A stretch of DNA of 25,897 nucleotides from Bacteroidetes bacterium UBA5697 (GTDB lineage: Bacteria; Bacteroidota; Bacteroidia; B-17B0; Aurantibacillaceae): NCBI GenBank assembly GCA_002420145.1, contig DIHL01000013.1:1-25897 (forward strand), given 5' to 3'. The position numbers were made by a program, and so were the translations under genes. Below are positions 13,490 through 22,083 of the stretch, in pieces. Within the stretch, counting starts at the first letter, position 1. Each line of letters starts with the position of its first letter. The notes under the pieces were generated by a model. The model saw only the letters and a program-made list of their open reading frames with translations. It had not been told where the DNA came from and did not search any database.

Positions 13490-14725
13490 TTAATTAAATG
13501 ATTCTATTGTTTTTTTAATAATGGCAGCGCACTCTAAAATTTGTTCTTTAGTAATCACTAAAGGAGGTGCAAAACGAATGATATCGCCATGAGTTGGCTT
13601 AGCTAATAATCCGTTTTCTGCTAATTTTAAACATACATCCCATGCTGAAATGCCATCTTTTTCTTTAATAATAATCGCATTTAATAAACCTTTTCCTCTC
13701 ACTAAAGTAATTCTATCAGATTTAATCGCTCTTAATTCTGTTCTTAAAATTTCCCCTAATGTTTCTGAATTTTCTGCTAATTTTTCATCCAACACTACTT
13801 GCATTGCCGTCATCGCAATTTTGCAACCTAATGGATTTCCACCATACGTTGAACCATGCTGGCCAGGCTTAATACACATCATAATATCATCATTAGCAAA
13901 TACAGCAGATACTGGATACATACCGCCAGATAAGGCTTTTCCTAAAATCAACATATCAGGTTTCACACCTTCGTGGTCGCAAGCTAATAGTTTACCAGTA
14001 CGAGCAATACCCGTTTGAACTTCATCAGCAATAAATAAAACATTAGCTGCTTTACACATTTCTGAGCACGTTTTTAAGTAACCATCGTTTGGTACATAAA
14101 CACCAGCTTCTCCTTGAATTGGCTCCACTAAAAAGCCCACCACGGTATTATCTTTTAAAGCCTCTGCTAATGCAGATACATTATTGTAAGGAATAGTTAC
14201 ATAACCTGGAGTAAAAGGACCAAAATTTTGACGAGCATCAGGGTCTGTACTTGCAGACACGATTGAAATTGTTCTTCCGTGAAAGTTACCTTCACACACG
14301 ATTATTTTAGCGGTATTTTCAGCAACGCCTTTTTTCTCATAACCCCATTTACGAGCTAATTTTAAAGCTGTTTCAACACCTTCGGCACCAGTATTCATTG
14401 GTAATACTTTGTCGAAACCAAAAATACCAGTTACAAATTTTTCATATTCACCTAATACATTATTATGAAACGCACGAGACGTTAATGCTAATTTTTGAGA
14501 TTGCTCAATTAAGGTTTGAGTAATTTTTGGGTGGCAATGTCCTTGATTAACAGCGCTATAAGCCGACAAGAAATCATAATATTGTTTTCCATCTACATCC
14601 CAAACATGAACACCAAGTCCTTTCTCTAAAACAACAGGTAACGGATGATAATTATGCGCTCCGTATTTATCTTCTAAATCTATTAATTGTTGGGCTTTGG
14701 CTGATAAGTTCATTTCTGCAATCAT
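13490..14725 (-). CDS. rocD: Ornithine--oxo-acid aminotransferase
   Basis: A 411-residue class III PLP-dependent aminotransferase that converts ornithine and 2-oxoglutarate to glutamate semialdehyde and glutamate (arginine/ornithine to proline route, cytoplasmic). Typical features are YGAHNYHPLPVVLEKGLG near the N-terminus, the phosphate-binding MNTGAEGVETALKLARKW, EGNFHGRTISIVSAS, the PLP-pyridine aspartate in FIADEVQTGIARTGK, and the Schiff-base lysine Lys263 in ILGKALSGGMYPVSAV, then GQHGSTYGGNPLGC. Its length equals that of eukaryotic and Bacillus RocD. It stands alone, divergent from moxR across a 163-base gap. The start could also be ATG four codons in, at 14713; the N-terminus has no signal peptide. 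Confidence 0.93.
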   Translation of the reverse strand: MIAEMNLSAKAQQLIDLEDKYGAHNYHPLPVVLEKGLGVHVWDVDGKQYYDFLSAYSAVNQGHCHPKITQTLIEQSQKLALTSRAFHNNVLGEYEKFVTGIFGFDKVLPMNTGAEGVETALKLARKWGYEKKGVAENTAKIIVCEGNFHGRTISIVSASTDPDARQNFGPFTPGYVTIPYNNVSALAEALKDNTVVGFLVEPIQGEAGVYVPNDGYLKTCSEMCKAANVLFIADEVQTGIARTGKLLACDHEGVKPDMLILGKALSGGMYPVSAVFANDDIMMCIKPGQHGSTYGGNPLGCKIAMTAMQVVLDEKLAENSETLGEILRTELRAIKSDRITLVRGKGLLNAIIIKEKDGISAWDVCLKLAENGLLAKPTHGDIIRFAPPLVITKEQILECAAIIKKTIESFN

Positions 14726-14804
14726 GATGTAAAATTTATATCCCGTAAAGGTAAGAAAAGAGCCTTAAACCGCCTAATCCAAATAATCGTTAAATACAAA
14801 ATAC

Positions 14805-14822
14805 TGTTAACATATTTTAACA
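14805..14822. promoter_or_regulatory. Palindrome TGTTAA-N6-TTAACA between rocD and moxR
   Basis: Perfect 6-base arms (14805-14810 and 14817-14822) with a 6-base spacer, in the divergent promoter region and about 32 bases upstream of the moxR -7 box. The form suits a dimeric regulator, but A/T-rich palindromes of this size can arise by chance. Confidence 0.3.
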
Positions 14823-14853
14823 AGGCTAAAATAGCTGTAACCCTTACCATTAC

Positions 14854-14861
14854 TAACTTTG
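14854..14861 (+). promoter_or_regulatory. -7 box for the moxR-bat operon
   Basis: TAACTTTG fits TAnnTTTG exactly and is 27 bases upstream of the moxR ATG, leaving a leader of about 20 bases. The -33 element is not clear. It is the only good promoter candidate before the nine-gene operon. Confidence 0.5.
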
Positions 14862-14888
14862 CCTTGCTTGTATTAAACAAAAACACTT

Positions 14889-15881
14889 ATGGTAGTAGAT
14901 ATTAGAGAATTGAATGAGCGCATTCAGCGTGAAAGCGCGTTTGTAGATGTTTTAACATCTGAAATGGACAAAGTAATCGTGGGACAAAAACACATGGTTG
15001 AACGTTTGTTAATTGGCTTATTAAGTAACGGTCACATTTTATTAGAAGGTGTTCCTGGATTAGCTAAAACATTAGCGATTAACACTTTGGCTACTTGCAT
15101 TGATGCTAAATTTAGTCGTATACAATTTACACCAGACTTATTACCGGCGGATTTAATTGGTACTATGATTTACAATCAAAAGCAAGAACAATTCTCTATT
15201 CGTAAAGGACCTATTTTTGCAAACTTTGTTTTAGCCGATGAGATTAATCGTGCTCCGGCAAAAGTTCAATCGGCTTTATTAGAAGCTATGCAGGAAAAGC
15301 AAGTAACTATTGGCGACGAAACATTTAAATTACCAAATCCGTTTTTAGTACTAGCAACTCAAAACCCAGTTGAGCAAGAAGGAACCTATCCTTTACCAGA
15401 AGCTCAAATGGATCGTTTTATGTTGAAAGTAGTGATTACCTACCCTACTAAAGAAGATGAGCGTAAAGTAATCGCCGCAAATATTTCAAAACAAGGAATG
15501 CCAAAAGCAAATATTGTTTTAAAACCTGAAGATATCTTAGCGGCAAGAAACGTCGTGAAAGATGTTTACATGGATGAGAAAATTGAGCGTTACATTGTTG
15601 ACATTGTTTTTGCCACTCGTTTTCCTAAAGAATATAAATTAGAAAAATTTGCCCCATTAATTTCTTATGGTGGCTCTCCTCGTGCAAGTATTAATTTAGC
15701 ATTAGCAGCAAAAGCTTATGCATTTATTAAACGAAGAGGTTATGTTATTCCAGAAGATGTTCGTGCTGTTTGTTTAGATGTGATGCGTCATCGTATTGGT
15801 TTAACTTACGAAGCGGAAGCTGAAAACATTACAACGGAGCATATCATTAATGAGTTATTAAACGCAGTAGAAGTACCTTAG
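14889..15881 (+). CDS. MoxR-type AAA+ ATPase
   Basis: A 330-residue cytoplasmic AAA+ ATPase of the MoxR family. Walker A is GVPGLAKT (residues 54-61, Lys60) and Walker B is VLADEINRAP (Asp117, Glu118). The family insert GTMIYNQ...FSIRKGPIFANF follows, then sensor 1 LATQNPVEQEGTYPLPEAQ with DRF, and sensor 2 SYGGSPRASI. MoxR ATPases act with VWA/MIDAS proteins as chaperone-like machines for maturation of metal or envelope complexes. It is the first gene of the bat operon, 22 bases before the transglutaminase-like gene, and its expected partners are the DUF58 and BatA/BatB proteins downstream. Confidence 0.93.
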   Translation: MVVDIRELNERIQRESAFVDVLTSEMDKVIVGQKHMVERLLIGLLSNGHILLEGVPGLAKTLAINTLATCIDAKFSRIQFTPDLLPADLIGTMIYNQKQEQFSIRKGPIFANFVLADEINRAPAKVQSALLEAMQEKQVTIGDETFKLPNPFLVLATQNPVEQEGTYPLPEAQMDRFMLKVVITYPTKEDERKVIAANISKQGMPKANIVLKPEDILAARNVVKDVYMDEKIERYIVDIVFATRFPKEYKLEKFAPLISYGGSPRASINLALAAKAYAFIKRRGYVIPEDVRAVCLDVMRHRIGLTYEAEAENITTEHIINELLNAVEVP

Positions 15882-15903
15882 AGATTAAACTATTTAATCA
15901 TAT

Positions 15904-17205
15904 ATGTTGAAAATCTATCAGTTTGCTTTAAAAGAATGGTTTATGTTAATGTTTACAATAACATTAGCAGGGCTATTCTTTTATAACAAAAACATGTATG
16001 ATAATAGATATAATGGTTATTTATATACAGATGTTGCAAATTATAATGAGCTTTATTTTTCAGAAGAAACTTATAAAATAAAAAATTTCTCACAACTTAC
16101 ATCAGACTCTTTGAAGTTGATTATTTCGCCTGTTCCTCAAAAAACAAACTGGACTATTACTAACTCTGATGGACAAAGCTATAATTTAAAATCAGTTGAT
16201 TTACCAACTATAAAACTTAAAGAAGGAATTAACACCTACACACTTACTTCTGAAATAGAACATCAAAGTCTTAAAACAAATACCATCACTATTGAGTATT
16301 TACCAAGAGATAATTATACATTCATCATAAATTCTACAATTCCAATATTAGACAGCCAATTATTTCCTGCTGATAAATGGACAAAATTATCTTCCTCTAT
16401 TTCTGAAAATGAAATTACGGAAACAAAAAAAATAATAAAAGATCAAATCAAATTAAATGATTCGTTACCTTCTATTGAAAAAATAAAATTAATCAGTCTC
16501 TATCTTGTTAAGCAACTTCAAAAATCAGAAGGAGCTCCTGTTGGAAACATGAAACAACAAACACCTTTAGCCCAGTTTAAACTAGCTTGTTCAAACCAAA
16601 ACAAAGTAGATTGTGCCATATATTCAGATGTATTTCATTTATTTGCTAATTGCGCTGAAATTCCTACTAGAAAAATAGGACTAAATGGCTCTATAAATAC
16701 TATTGTAACCTCTGGACACGTATTTAACGAATGCTATATTAAAGAACAAGGCAAATGGGCTTTTGTTGATTTAACTTCAAAAAAAATAGCTGTTTTAAAC
16801 TCTAAACAAGAAGTATTAAATACTGTTGATTTATTAAATGCAATTAATGCTAATGATTTTGGAAATAAATCAGCAGTTGTATTAAACGATTCAAACAAAA
16901 TCGATACTGTTGCGTACTCTTCTGTTAGTCAGTCTGAAATAAATTATTTAAAGCCTAGCGTTTGCCTATATGTTATTAATGAAAACATTAATGAAAATAT
17001 GAGTTTTAAAGAATCTTTTGATGAATATTTAGGCACTAAGAGTCATTATGGAACCAGCTACATTAATACTTTTAAAGTTGATAATTACAAACACTATTAC
17101 AAATTATTTATTTACAAAGCTAGTTTAGGCTTATTGGTAATTTGGGGATTTTATATGACTATTAAAATCATTTTATTTTCAAGAAAACGTTTAATTAATC
17201 ATTAA
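15904..17205 (+). CDS. Membrane-anchored transglutaminase-like protein within the bat operon
   Basis: A 433-residue protein with an N-terminal anchor (about residues 13-27), a long extracytoplasmic part and a C-terminal membrane segment (about 404-424) followed by a basic tail. The middle holds a transglutaminase/cysteine-protease-like core: Cys237 in VDCAIYSDVFHLFANCAEIPTR (written KVDCAIYSDVFHL, then ANCAEIPTRKIGL), His272 in TSGHVFNECYI, and Asp289 in WAFVDLTSK, that is, a complete Cys-His-Asp triad. The N-terminal 130 residues look beta-rich and Ig-like. It sits between moxR and DUF58, 1 base before the latter. MoxR-DUF58-transglutaminase clusters are known in other phyla (TgpA type), but those proteins have several N-terminal membrane helices; this one has a different architecture. 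Peptide or protein crosslinking or hydrolysis in the periplasm is inferred. Confidence 0.75.
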   Translation: MLKIYQFALKEWFMLMFTITLAGLFFYNKNMYDNRYNGYLYTDVANYNELYFSEETYKIKNFSQLTSDSLKLIISPVPQKTNWTITNSDGQSYNLKSVDLPTIKLKEGINTYTLTSEIEHQSLKTNTITIEYLPRDNYTFIINSTIPILDSQLFPADKWTKLSSSISENEITETKKIIKDQIKLNDSLPSIEKIKLISLYLVKQLQKSEGAPVGNMKQQTPLAQFKLACSNQNKVDCAIYSDVFHLFANCAEIPTRKIGLNGSINTIVTSGHVFNECYIKEQGKWAFVDLTSKKIAVLNSKQEVLNTVDLLNAINANDFGNKSAVVLNDSNKIDTVAYSSVSQSEINYLKPSVCLYVINENINENMSFKESFDEYLGTKSHYGTSYINTFKVDNYKHYYKLFIYKASLGLLVIWGFYMTIKIILFSRKRLINH

Positions 17206-17206
17206 A

Positions 17207-18073
17207 ATGGAAACGGCCGAATTACTTAAAAAAGTAAGAAAAATAGAAATCAAAACGAAGGGTTTGAGTAACCAGATTTTTTCTGGCGAATATCACTCTG
17301 CGTTTAAAGGTCGTGGTATGGCATTTAGTGAGGTACGTGAATATACACCTGGCGATGATGTTAGAACAATTGATTGGAATGTTACGGCTCGTTTAAGAAC
17401 ACCATACGTGAAAGTGTTTGAAGAAGAACGCGAATTAAGTGTGATGATTTTAGTGGACGTAAGTGCCAGTGGACAATTTGGGACTCTACATCAATTCAAA
17501 CAAGATTTAATTACAGAATTATGTGCAGTGATTGCTTTTTCTGCTTCGCAAAACAACGATAAAATTGGTGTGATATTTTTTAGCGATAAAATCGAAAAAT
17601 TTATTCCACCAAAAAAGGGGAAGTCACATATCTTAAGAATTATTCGTGAGCTTATCAATATTGAACCTGAACAAAAAGGAACAAACATTGAGTTAGCATT
17701 AAAATATTTAACGAATGTGATTAAAAAGAAAAGTATTTGTTTTTTAATTTCTGACTTTAGAGATAATCACGCTTATTCTGATGCCATGAAGATTGCAAAC
17801 AGAAAACATGATTTAGTAGCATTGAGAATTAACGATAAACATGAAAACACATTTCCAGATGTAGGTTTAATTAAATTAAAAGATAACGAAACTGGAAAAT
17901 TAATGTGGGTAGATACAAGTGATAAATCTTTTAGAAAACAATTAGAAATTAATCACTTAAAATTTGAAGCACAATTAAAAGATGTATTTACAAAAAGTGG
18001 AGTAGATTTTACAACCATACACACACACGAAGGATATATTAAACCATTAATGACTTTATTTAAAAAGAGATAG
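17207..18073 (+). CDS. DUF58 protein with von Willebrand A-like fold
   Basis: A 288-residue soluble DUF58 protein. The family hallmark is SGEYHSAFKGRGMAFSEVRE followed by YTPGDDVRTIDWNVTARL and PYVKVFEEERE (about 27-80). Next comes a MIDAS-type DVSAS (Asp84), then the VWA strands FFSDKIEKFIPPKKGKSH and CFLISDF. DUF58 proteins are regular partners of MoxR ATPases. The stop TAG overlaps the GTG start of the next gene by one base. Cytoplasmic location is inferred from the lack of membrane segments. Confidence 0.92.
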   Translation: METAELLKKVRKIEIKTKGLSNQIFSGEYHSAFKGRGMAFSEVREYTPGDDVRTIDWNVTARLRTPYVKVFEEERELSVMILVDVSASGQFGTLHQFKQDLITELCAVIAFSASQNNDKIGVIFFSDKIEKFIPPKKGKSHILRIIRELINIEPEQKGTNIELALKYLTNVIKKKSICFLISDFRDNHAYSDAMKIANRKHDLVALRINDKHENTFPDVGLIKLKDNETGKLMWVDTSDKSFRKQLEINHLKFEAQLKDVFTKSGVDFTTIHTHEGYIKPLMTLFKKR

Positions 18074-19047
18074 TGAACATAAAAAAATACATATTATTAT
18101 TTATATCAGTTTTAGCATTCTCCTTTGCTAAAGCTCAAACTCCTGTTGAAGTCCATGCGGTTATTGATTCAACATCAATCAGAATTGGCGCTCAAACAAA
18201 ACTAGATATCTATGTAAACTATGATGCGTCTACTCAAAAAAACATCGATATCCTTTGGCCGCTAATTGAAGACACGATTAAAAAAGGAATTGAGATCGTT
18301 AATGTCACTCAAATTGATACAACGATTCCTAATAAAAACAAACCAAACATTGTTCAACAACACATTCAATTAACTGTCACGTCTTTTGACACTGGGGCCT
18401 ATTATATTGCTCCATTTAAATTCATTATCAATAATGACACAGCAAACCCATTATATACTGAGCCCTTACATTTATTAGTAAACACAGTGGCTACTGATAC
18501 CTCTTTAACAAAAGTAAAAGATATTAAAGCTCCGTTTGACGAACCATTTGATTGGAAATGGTATTTACCATATGCGTATTGGGGGTTAGCCATTTTAGCA
18601 GCAATCATTATTTTAATAATTGTTATTAGAAAACTGAGCAAGAAAAAACCTCAGGAAGTTATTATCGAACAACCAAAAATTCCTGCACATGTTACTGCTT
18701 TAGAAACTTTAGAAAAAATAAAACAGGATGCTATTTGGAAAGAAAATAGAATAAAAGAATATTATTCGAATATAGCAGATACTGTTCGTTTGTACATTGA
18801 AGAGCGTTTTAGCATTAACGCCTTAGAATTAACCTCAGATGAAATCATCAAAATATTCAAATCACAGGTTATTGATTCTGAAAGCAAATTAAAATTGACC
18901 CAAATATTAACACTTTCTGACTTTGTGAAATTTGCTAAACAGATCCCGATTGAAGCAGAACATACATTAACATTAAACAACGCATTTGACTTTGTAAAAG
19001 GAACCATGCGCGAAGAAACGAAAGAAGTTGTTGGAGATAAGTTATAA
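18073..19047 (+). CDS. BatD-like exported protein with one membrane segment
   Basis: A 324-residue protein starting at GTG (18073) overlapping the DUF58 stop (TAGTG). It has a signal peptide ending AKAQ-TPVEV (residue about 22), a beta-rich Ig-like periplasmic part similar to the N-terminal repeats of BatD, a membrane helix at about 169-186 (YWGLAILAAIIILIIVI), a basic stretch and a cytoplasmic helical domain. The motif IKEYYSNIADTVRLYIEERF with ALELTSDEI resembles the C-terminal domain of DUF4381/BatD-type proteins. This protein is a regular but poorly characterised member of Bacteroidota moxR-bat operons, probably coupling the cytoplasmic MoxR/DUF58 side with the periplasm. Confidence 0.75.
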   Translation: MNIKKYILLFISVLAFSFAKAQTPVEVHAVIDSTSIRIGAQTKLDIYVNYDASTQKNIDILWPLIEDTIKKGIEIVNVTQIDTTIPNKNKPNIVQQHIQLTVTSFDTGAYYIAPFKFIINNDTANPLYTEPLHLLVNTVATDTSLTKVKDIKAPFDEPFDWKWYLPYAYWGLAILAAIIILIIVIRKLSKKKPQEVIIEQPKIPAHVTALETLEKIKQDAIWKENRIKEYYSNIADTVRLYIEERFSINALELTSDEIIKIFKSQVIDSESKLKLTQILTLSDFVKFAKQIPIEAEHTLTLNNAFDFVKGTMREETKEVVGDKL

Positions 19048-19054
19048 ATAAGAA

Positions 19055-20074
19055 ATGGACGATTTGCTCTCATATTTTAAAGACATACAATTTGCCGAAA
19101 AGCATTGGTTCTGGCTGTTCATCATACTACCTGTGATGATTGCTTGGTATATCTATAAATTAAAAACCTACGAAGGCGAAGTAAACTATTCTTCATTTAA
19201 TTTATTTACAGGTATCAAATCATCTTTAAAAGCAAAATTCAGACACGTGTTATTTGTTTTGAGATTATTATGCATTTCACTTTTAATTTTAGCCATTGCT
19301 CGTCCTCAATCTCGCAGCAGCTGGAAAGACACTAAAACAGAAGGCATTGATATCGTTGTGAGTTTAGACGTGTCTTTATCGATGTTAGCAAAAGACTTTA
19401 AACCAAATCGTATTGAGGTTGCTAAAGAAGTGTTAGCCGATTTTATTGACGCACGACCAAATGATAAAATAGGATTGGTGATTTTTGGCGGAGACGCTTT
19501 TACACAATGTCCATTAACTACCGACCATAAAATTATTAAAAACATGTTTGGTGATATTAAAGCTGGCATGCTTGACCAAGGAACTGCCATTGGATTAGGA
19601 CTAGCAGATGGCGTGGCTCGTGTAAAAGACAGTAAAGCCAAAAGCAAAGTGGTAATTTTGATTTCGGACGGTGTGAGTAATGTTGGAGAAATTGCACCAT
19701 TAACTGCCGCAGAAATTGCTAAAACTTTTGGAGTTCGAGTATATTGTATTGGTGTTGGAACAAAAGGTAAGGCTTTACAACCTGTTGCTTTATATCCTAA
19801 TGGTCAAATAGAATATGATTATGCTGATGTTGATATTGATGATGCGACTATGACGCAAATTAGTAAAATGACGGGGGGCAAATATTTTAGAGCAACCGAT
19901 AGAGAAAGTTTAGAAAAAACATATAAAGAAATTGATCAATTAGAAAAAACAATTATTAGCGAGAAAAGCTTTACCAATAAAGCTGAACACTTTTTACCAT
20001 TGGCTCTTGCAGCTGCTATTTGTTTACTATTAGAATTTTTATTAAAACGATTTGTTTTTAAAGCGATACCATAA
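19055..20074 (+). CDS. batA: BatA, VWA-domain membrane protein
   Basis: A 339-residue protein with two N-terminal membrane helices (about 17-30 and 64-82, the second ending in the family motif AIARPQSRSSW), a VWA domain with the MIDAS DVSLS (Asp105) followed by GTAIGLGLADGV and LISDGVSN, and a C-terminal helix (about 312-330). BatA is one of two VWA proteins of the aerotolerance operon; the domain faces the periplasm in the usual topology. Seven bases separate it from the preceding gene, and its TAA overlaps the batB ATG (TAATG). Confidence 0.92.
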   Translation: MDDLLSYFKDIQFAEKHWFWLFIILPVMIAWYIYKLKTYEGEVNYSSFNLFTGIKSSLKAKFRHVLFVLRLLCISLLILAIARPQSRSSWKDTKTEGIDIVVSLDVSLSMLAKDFKPNRIEVAKEVLADFIDARPNDKIGLVIFGGDAFTQCPLTTDHKIIKNMFGDIKAGMLDQGTAIGLGLADGVARVKDSKAKSKVVILISDGVSNVGEIAPLTAAEIAKTFGVRVYCIGVGTKGKALQPVALYPNGQIEYDYADVDIDDATMTQISKMTGGKYFRATDRESLEKTYKEIDQLEKTIISEKSFTNKAEHFLPLALAAAICLLLEFLLKRFVFKAIP

Positions 20075-21123
20075 TGTTTAAGTTCGAAAACCACATATTT
20101 TTTTATGCCTTTGCAATTATCCCAATTTGCATCGCTATTTATATTTGGTATAGCTACAGAGCAAAAAAGAATTTAAAAAAATTAGGGGATATTGCTTTAA
20201 TTAATCAATTAGTACCTGAAGTTTCGAGAGCAAAGAAAAACACAAAATTTATTTTATTCTTAATTGGTTTCTCTTTTTTAATATTAGGAATATGCAACCT
20301 ACAAACTGGCTCTAAATTACAAGATGTAAAACGTGAAGGTGCAGATATTATGGTTTGCTTAGATGTTTCTAATAGTATGATGGCTCAGGATTTATCACCT
20401 AATCGTTTGGAGAGAGCTAAAATTGCGATTGAAAACATGATTGATAAATTACAAGGCGATCGTTTAGGAATTGTTGTTTTTGCAGGCGAGGCTTATGTGC
20501 AATTACCAATTACTACAGATTATAGTTCGGCTAAGTTATTTTTAGAAGGTATCAGTAATAAAATAGTACCCGTGCAAGGAACAAATATTGCTGACGCTAT
20601 TAATTTATCTGTTGAAAGTTTTGGAAAAGACGAAGGAAAGAACAAAGCCATTGTGATTATTACAGATGGTGAAAACAACGAGGAAGCAAAAGAAAGTGCT
20701 GTAGATGCGTCGGAAGAGGCTGCAAAGAAAAACATAGTCATTCATACCATTGGGGTTGGTTCAGAAACTGGAGTTCCTATTCCAAATATCATTGACGGTG
20801 TAGTAAGCGGTTACAAAAAAGATAATGCAGGTAATACCGTAGTAACTAAATTAGACGCTAAAATATTACAAGACATTTCCTCTGCATCAAATGGAGTTTA
20901 TGTTCAAGCTACAAGCTCCGATATAGGTTTAGATGCTATCTTAGGTAAGATTGCTGAACTAGATAAAAAACAATTAGAAAGTAAAATGTACACGGATTAC
21001 GAAGACCAATTTCAATGGTTTTTAGGAGCCGCTTTATTGTTTTTAGTGATAGAAGCATTAGTATCAGAAAGAGTCAGTAAACTTTGGAAAAAATTGAATT
21101 TATTTAATAATGCAAAAGCTTAA
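20074..21123 (+). CDS. batB: BatB, VWA-domain membrane protein
   Basis: A 349-residue paralogue of BatA with the same topology: helices at about 7-23 and 60-77, a VWA domain with the MIDAS DVSNSMMAQDLSPNR (Asp97), GTNIADAINLSVE and VIITDGENNEE, and a C-terminal helix (about 313-330). The small insert SGYKKDNAGNTVVTKLD is usual for BatB. It overlaps batA by one base. Its downstream boundary is unusual: batC's signal-peptide start is 178 bases further on. Confidence 0.92.
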   Translation: MFKFENHIFFYAFAIIPICIAIYIWYSYRAKKNLKKLGDIALINQLVPEVSRAKKNTKFILFLIGFSFLILGICNLQTGSKLQDVKREGADIMVCLDVSNSMMAQDLSPNRLERAKIAIENMIDKLQGDRLGIVVFAGEAYVQLPITTDYSSAKLFLEGISNKIVPVQGTNIADAINLSVESFGKDEGKNKAIVIITDGENNEEAKESAVDASEEAAKKNIVIHTIGVGSETGVPIPNIIDGVVSGYKKDNAGNTVVTKLDAKILQDISSASNGVYVQATSSDIGLDAILGKIAELDKKQLESKMYTDYEDQFQWFLGAALLFLVIEALVSERVSKLWKKLNLFNNAKA

Positions 21124-21176
21124 TATATATACAACTATAATGAACTTCCTATTTTTTATGTGGATAATTTTAATCA

Positions 21177-21309
21177 AACCACATAGATTTATAGGAAAAA
21201 AGTTAGGGATAGAAAAAATATTTTTTTTAAACATAAGTTCTATGTTTAAAAGCACAGCTACTATTATCAACTGTAATTTTAAACACAACCACTATGTATC
21301 TATGTGGTT
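21177..21309 (+). promoter_or_regulatory. Inverted repeat covering the batC start codon
   Basis: AACCACATAGAT (21177-21188) and ATCTATGTGGTT (21298-21309) are exact 12-base reverse complements about 110 bases apart. The ATG of the signal-peptide start (21302) lies inside the right arm. In the mRNA the pairing would hide this start. The interval 21124-21301 has no other recognisable content, apart from being an open frame continuous with batC. Confidence 0.4.
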
Positions 21310-22081
21310 AAATAATTTTGTTACACACAAATACACAATCGCAATTGGTTGTTTAATTTTTTCATCATCTGCTTTTGCTCAAGAAGAAAAAATGGCTTTG
21401 CGTAAAGGGAACGATGCCTACCATGGTGGAAAGCCTTTGGGAGCATCTAATCATTACAAAAAATCATTAAAAGAAAAACAAACGTATTATAAAGCCAACT
21501 TCAATTTAGGAGATGCGTATTATAAAACTGCTGAATTAATTAAATCCGGAAAAATACCTACGCCTAATAAACGTATGACTCCTGACTCTGCTGCTAATTT
21601 AGTTTTCGATCAAGCCGCTGAGCAATTTGAAGTAGTCGCAAAATCTGTTTCTAATGCTGATACGATTCAAAAAGCATGGCACAATTACGGAAATGCCAAG
21701 TTGATGCAAAAAAATTATGAAGACGCAATTTTTGGATATAAAAAAGCATTGAAATTAAATCCTAAAGATGAAGATACTCGTTACAATTTAGCCTACGCGC
21801 AAAAGAAATTAGCTGAGCAACAAAAAAATCAAAAGAAAGACGACAATAAAAAAGATCAAGAGAAAAAAGACCAAGAAAAGAAAGATCAGGAAAAAAAAGA
21901 AAAAGAAGATATTAATAACAAAAATGATAAAGACAAGCAGGAAGCTCAGCAACCACAAATGAGTAAAGAACAAGCTGAGAAAATGCTAAACGCTTTAAAA
22001 AATGACGAGAAAAAAATGCAATCACTTAGAAAGAAAAAAGGTGATCCTGCAAATCGAGTAAAAGTTGAAAAAGACTGGTAA
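21302..22081 (+). CDS. batC: BatC, exported TPR protein
   Basis: From ATG 21302 the product has 259 residues: a signal peptide (IAIGCLIFSSSAFAQ, cleavage after AFA), a TPR region starting MALRKGNDAYHGGKPLGASN, then KANFNLGDAYYK, a clear TPR pair AWHNYGNAKLMQKNYEDAIF with YKKALKLNPKDEDTRYNLA, and a Lys/Asp/Glu/Gln-rich tail with repeats of KDQEKK. TPRs probably hold the Bat complex together in the periplasm. The frame is open further upstream to an ATG at 21110, overlapping batB by 14 bases. That start would add 64 residues with an extra hydrophobic stretch before the signal peptide, which I consider less likely, although such a long open run in AT-rich DNA is notable. Confidence 0.85.
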   Translation: MWLNNFVTHKYTIAIGCLIFSSSAFAQEEKMALRKGNDAYHGGKPLGASNHYKKSLKEKQTYYKANFNLGDAYYKTAELIKSGKIPTPNKRMTPDSAANLVFDQAAEQFEVVAKSVSNADTIQKAWHNYGNAKLMQKNYEDAIFGYKKALKLNPKDEDTRYNLAYAQKKLAEQQKNQKKDDNKKDQEKKDQEKKDQEKKEKEDINNKNDKDKQEAQQPQMSKEQAEKMLNALKNDEKKMQSLRKKKGDPANRVKVEKDW

Positions 22082-22083
22082 TC

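Noticed and set aside
21100..21288. Open frame of 62 codons on the minus strand opposite the batB-batC junction
   Set aside because: Low-complexity Ile/Leu-rich translation, no family, antisense to a transcribed operon; treated as a shadow.
21820..21930. Repeated KDQEKK run in BatC as a possible DNA tandem repeat
   Set aside because: The copies differ at synonymous positions, so it is a charged low-complexity tail of the kind common in BatC rather than a recent DNA repeat.
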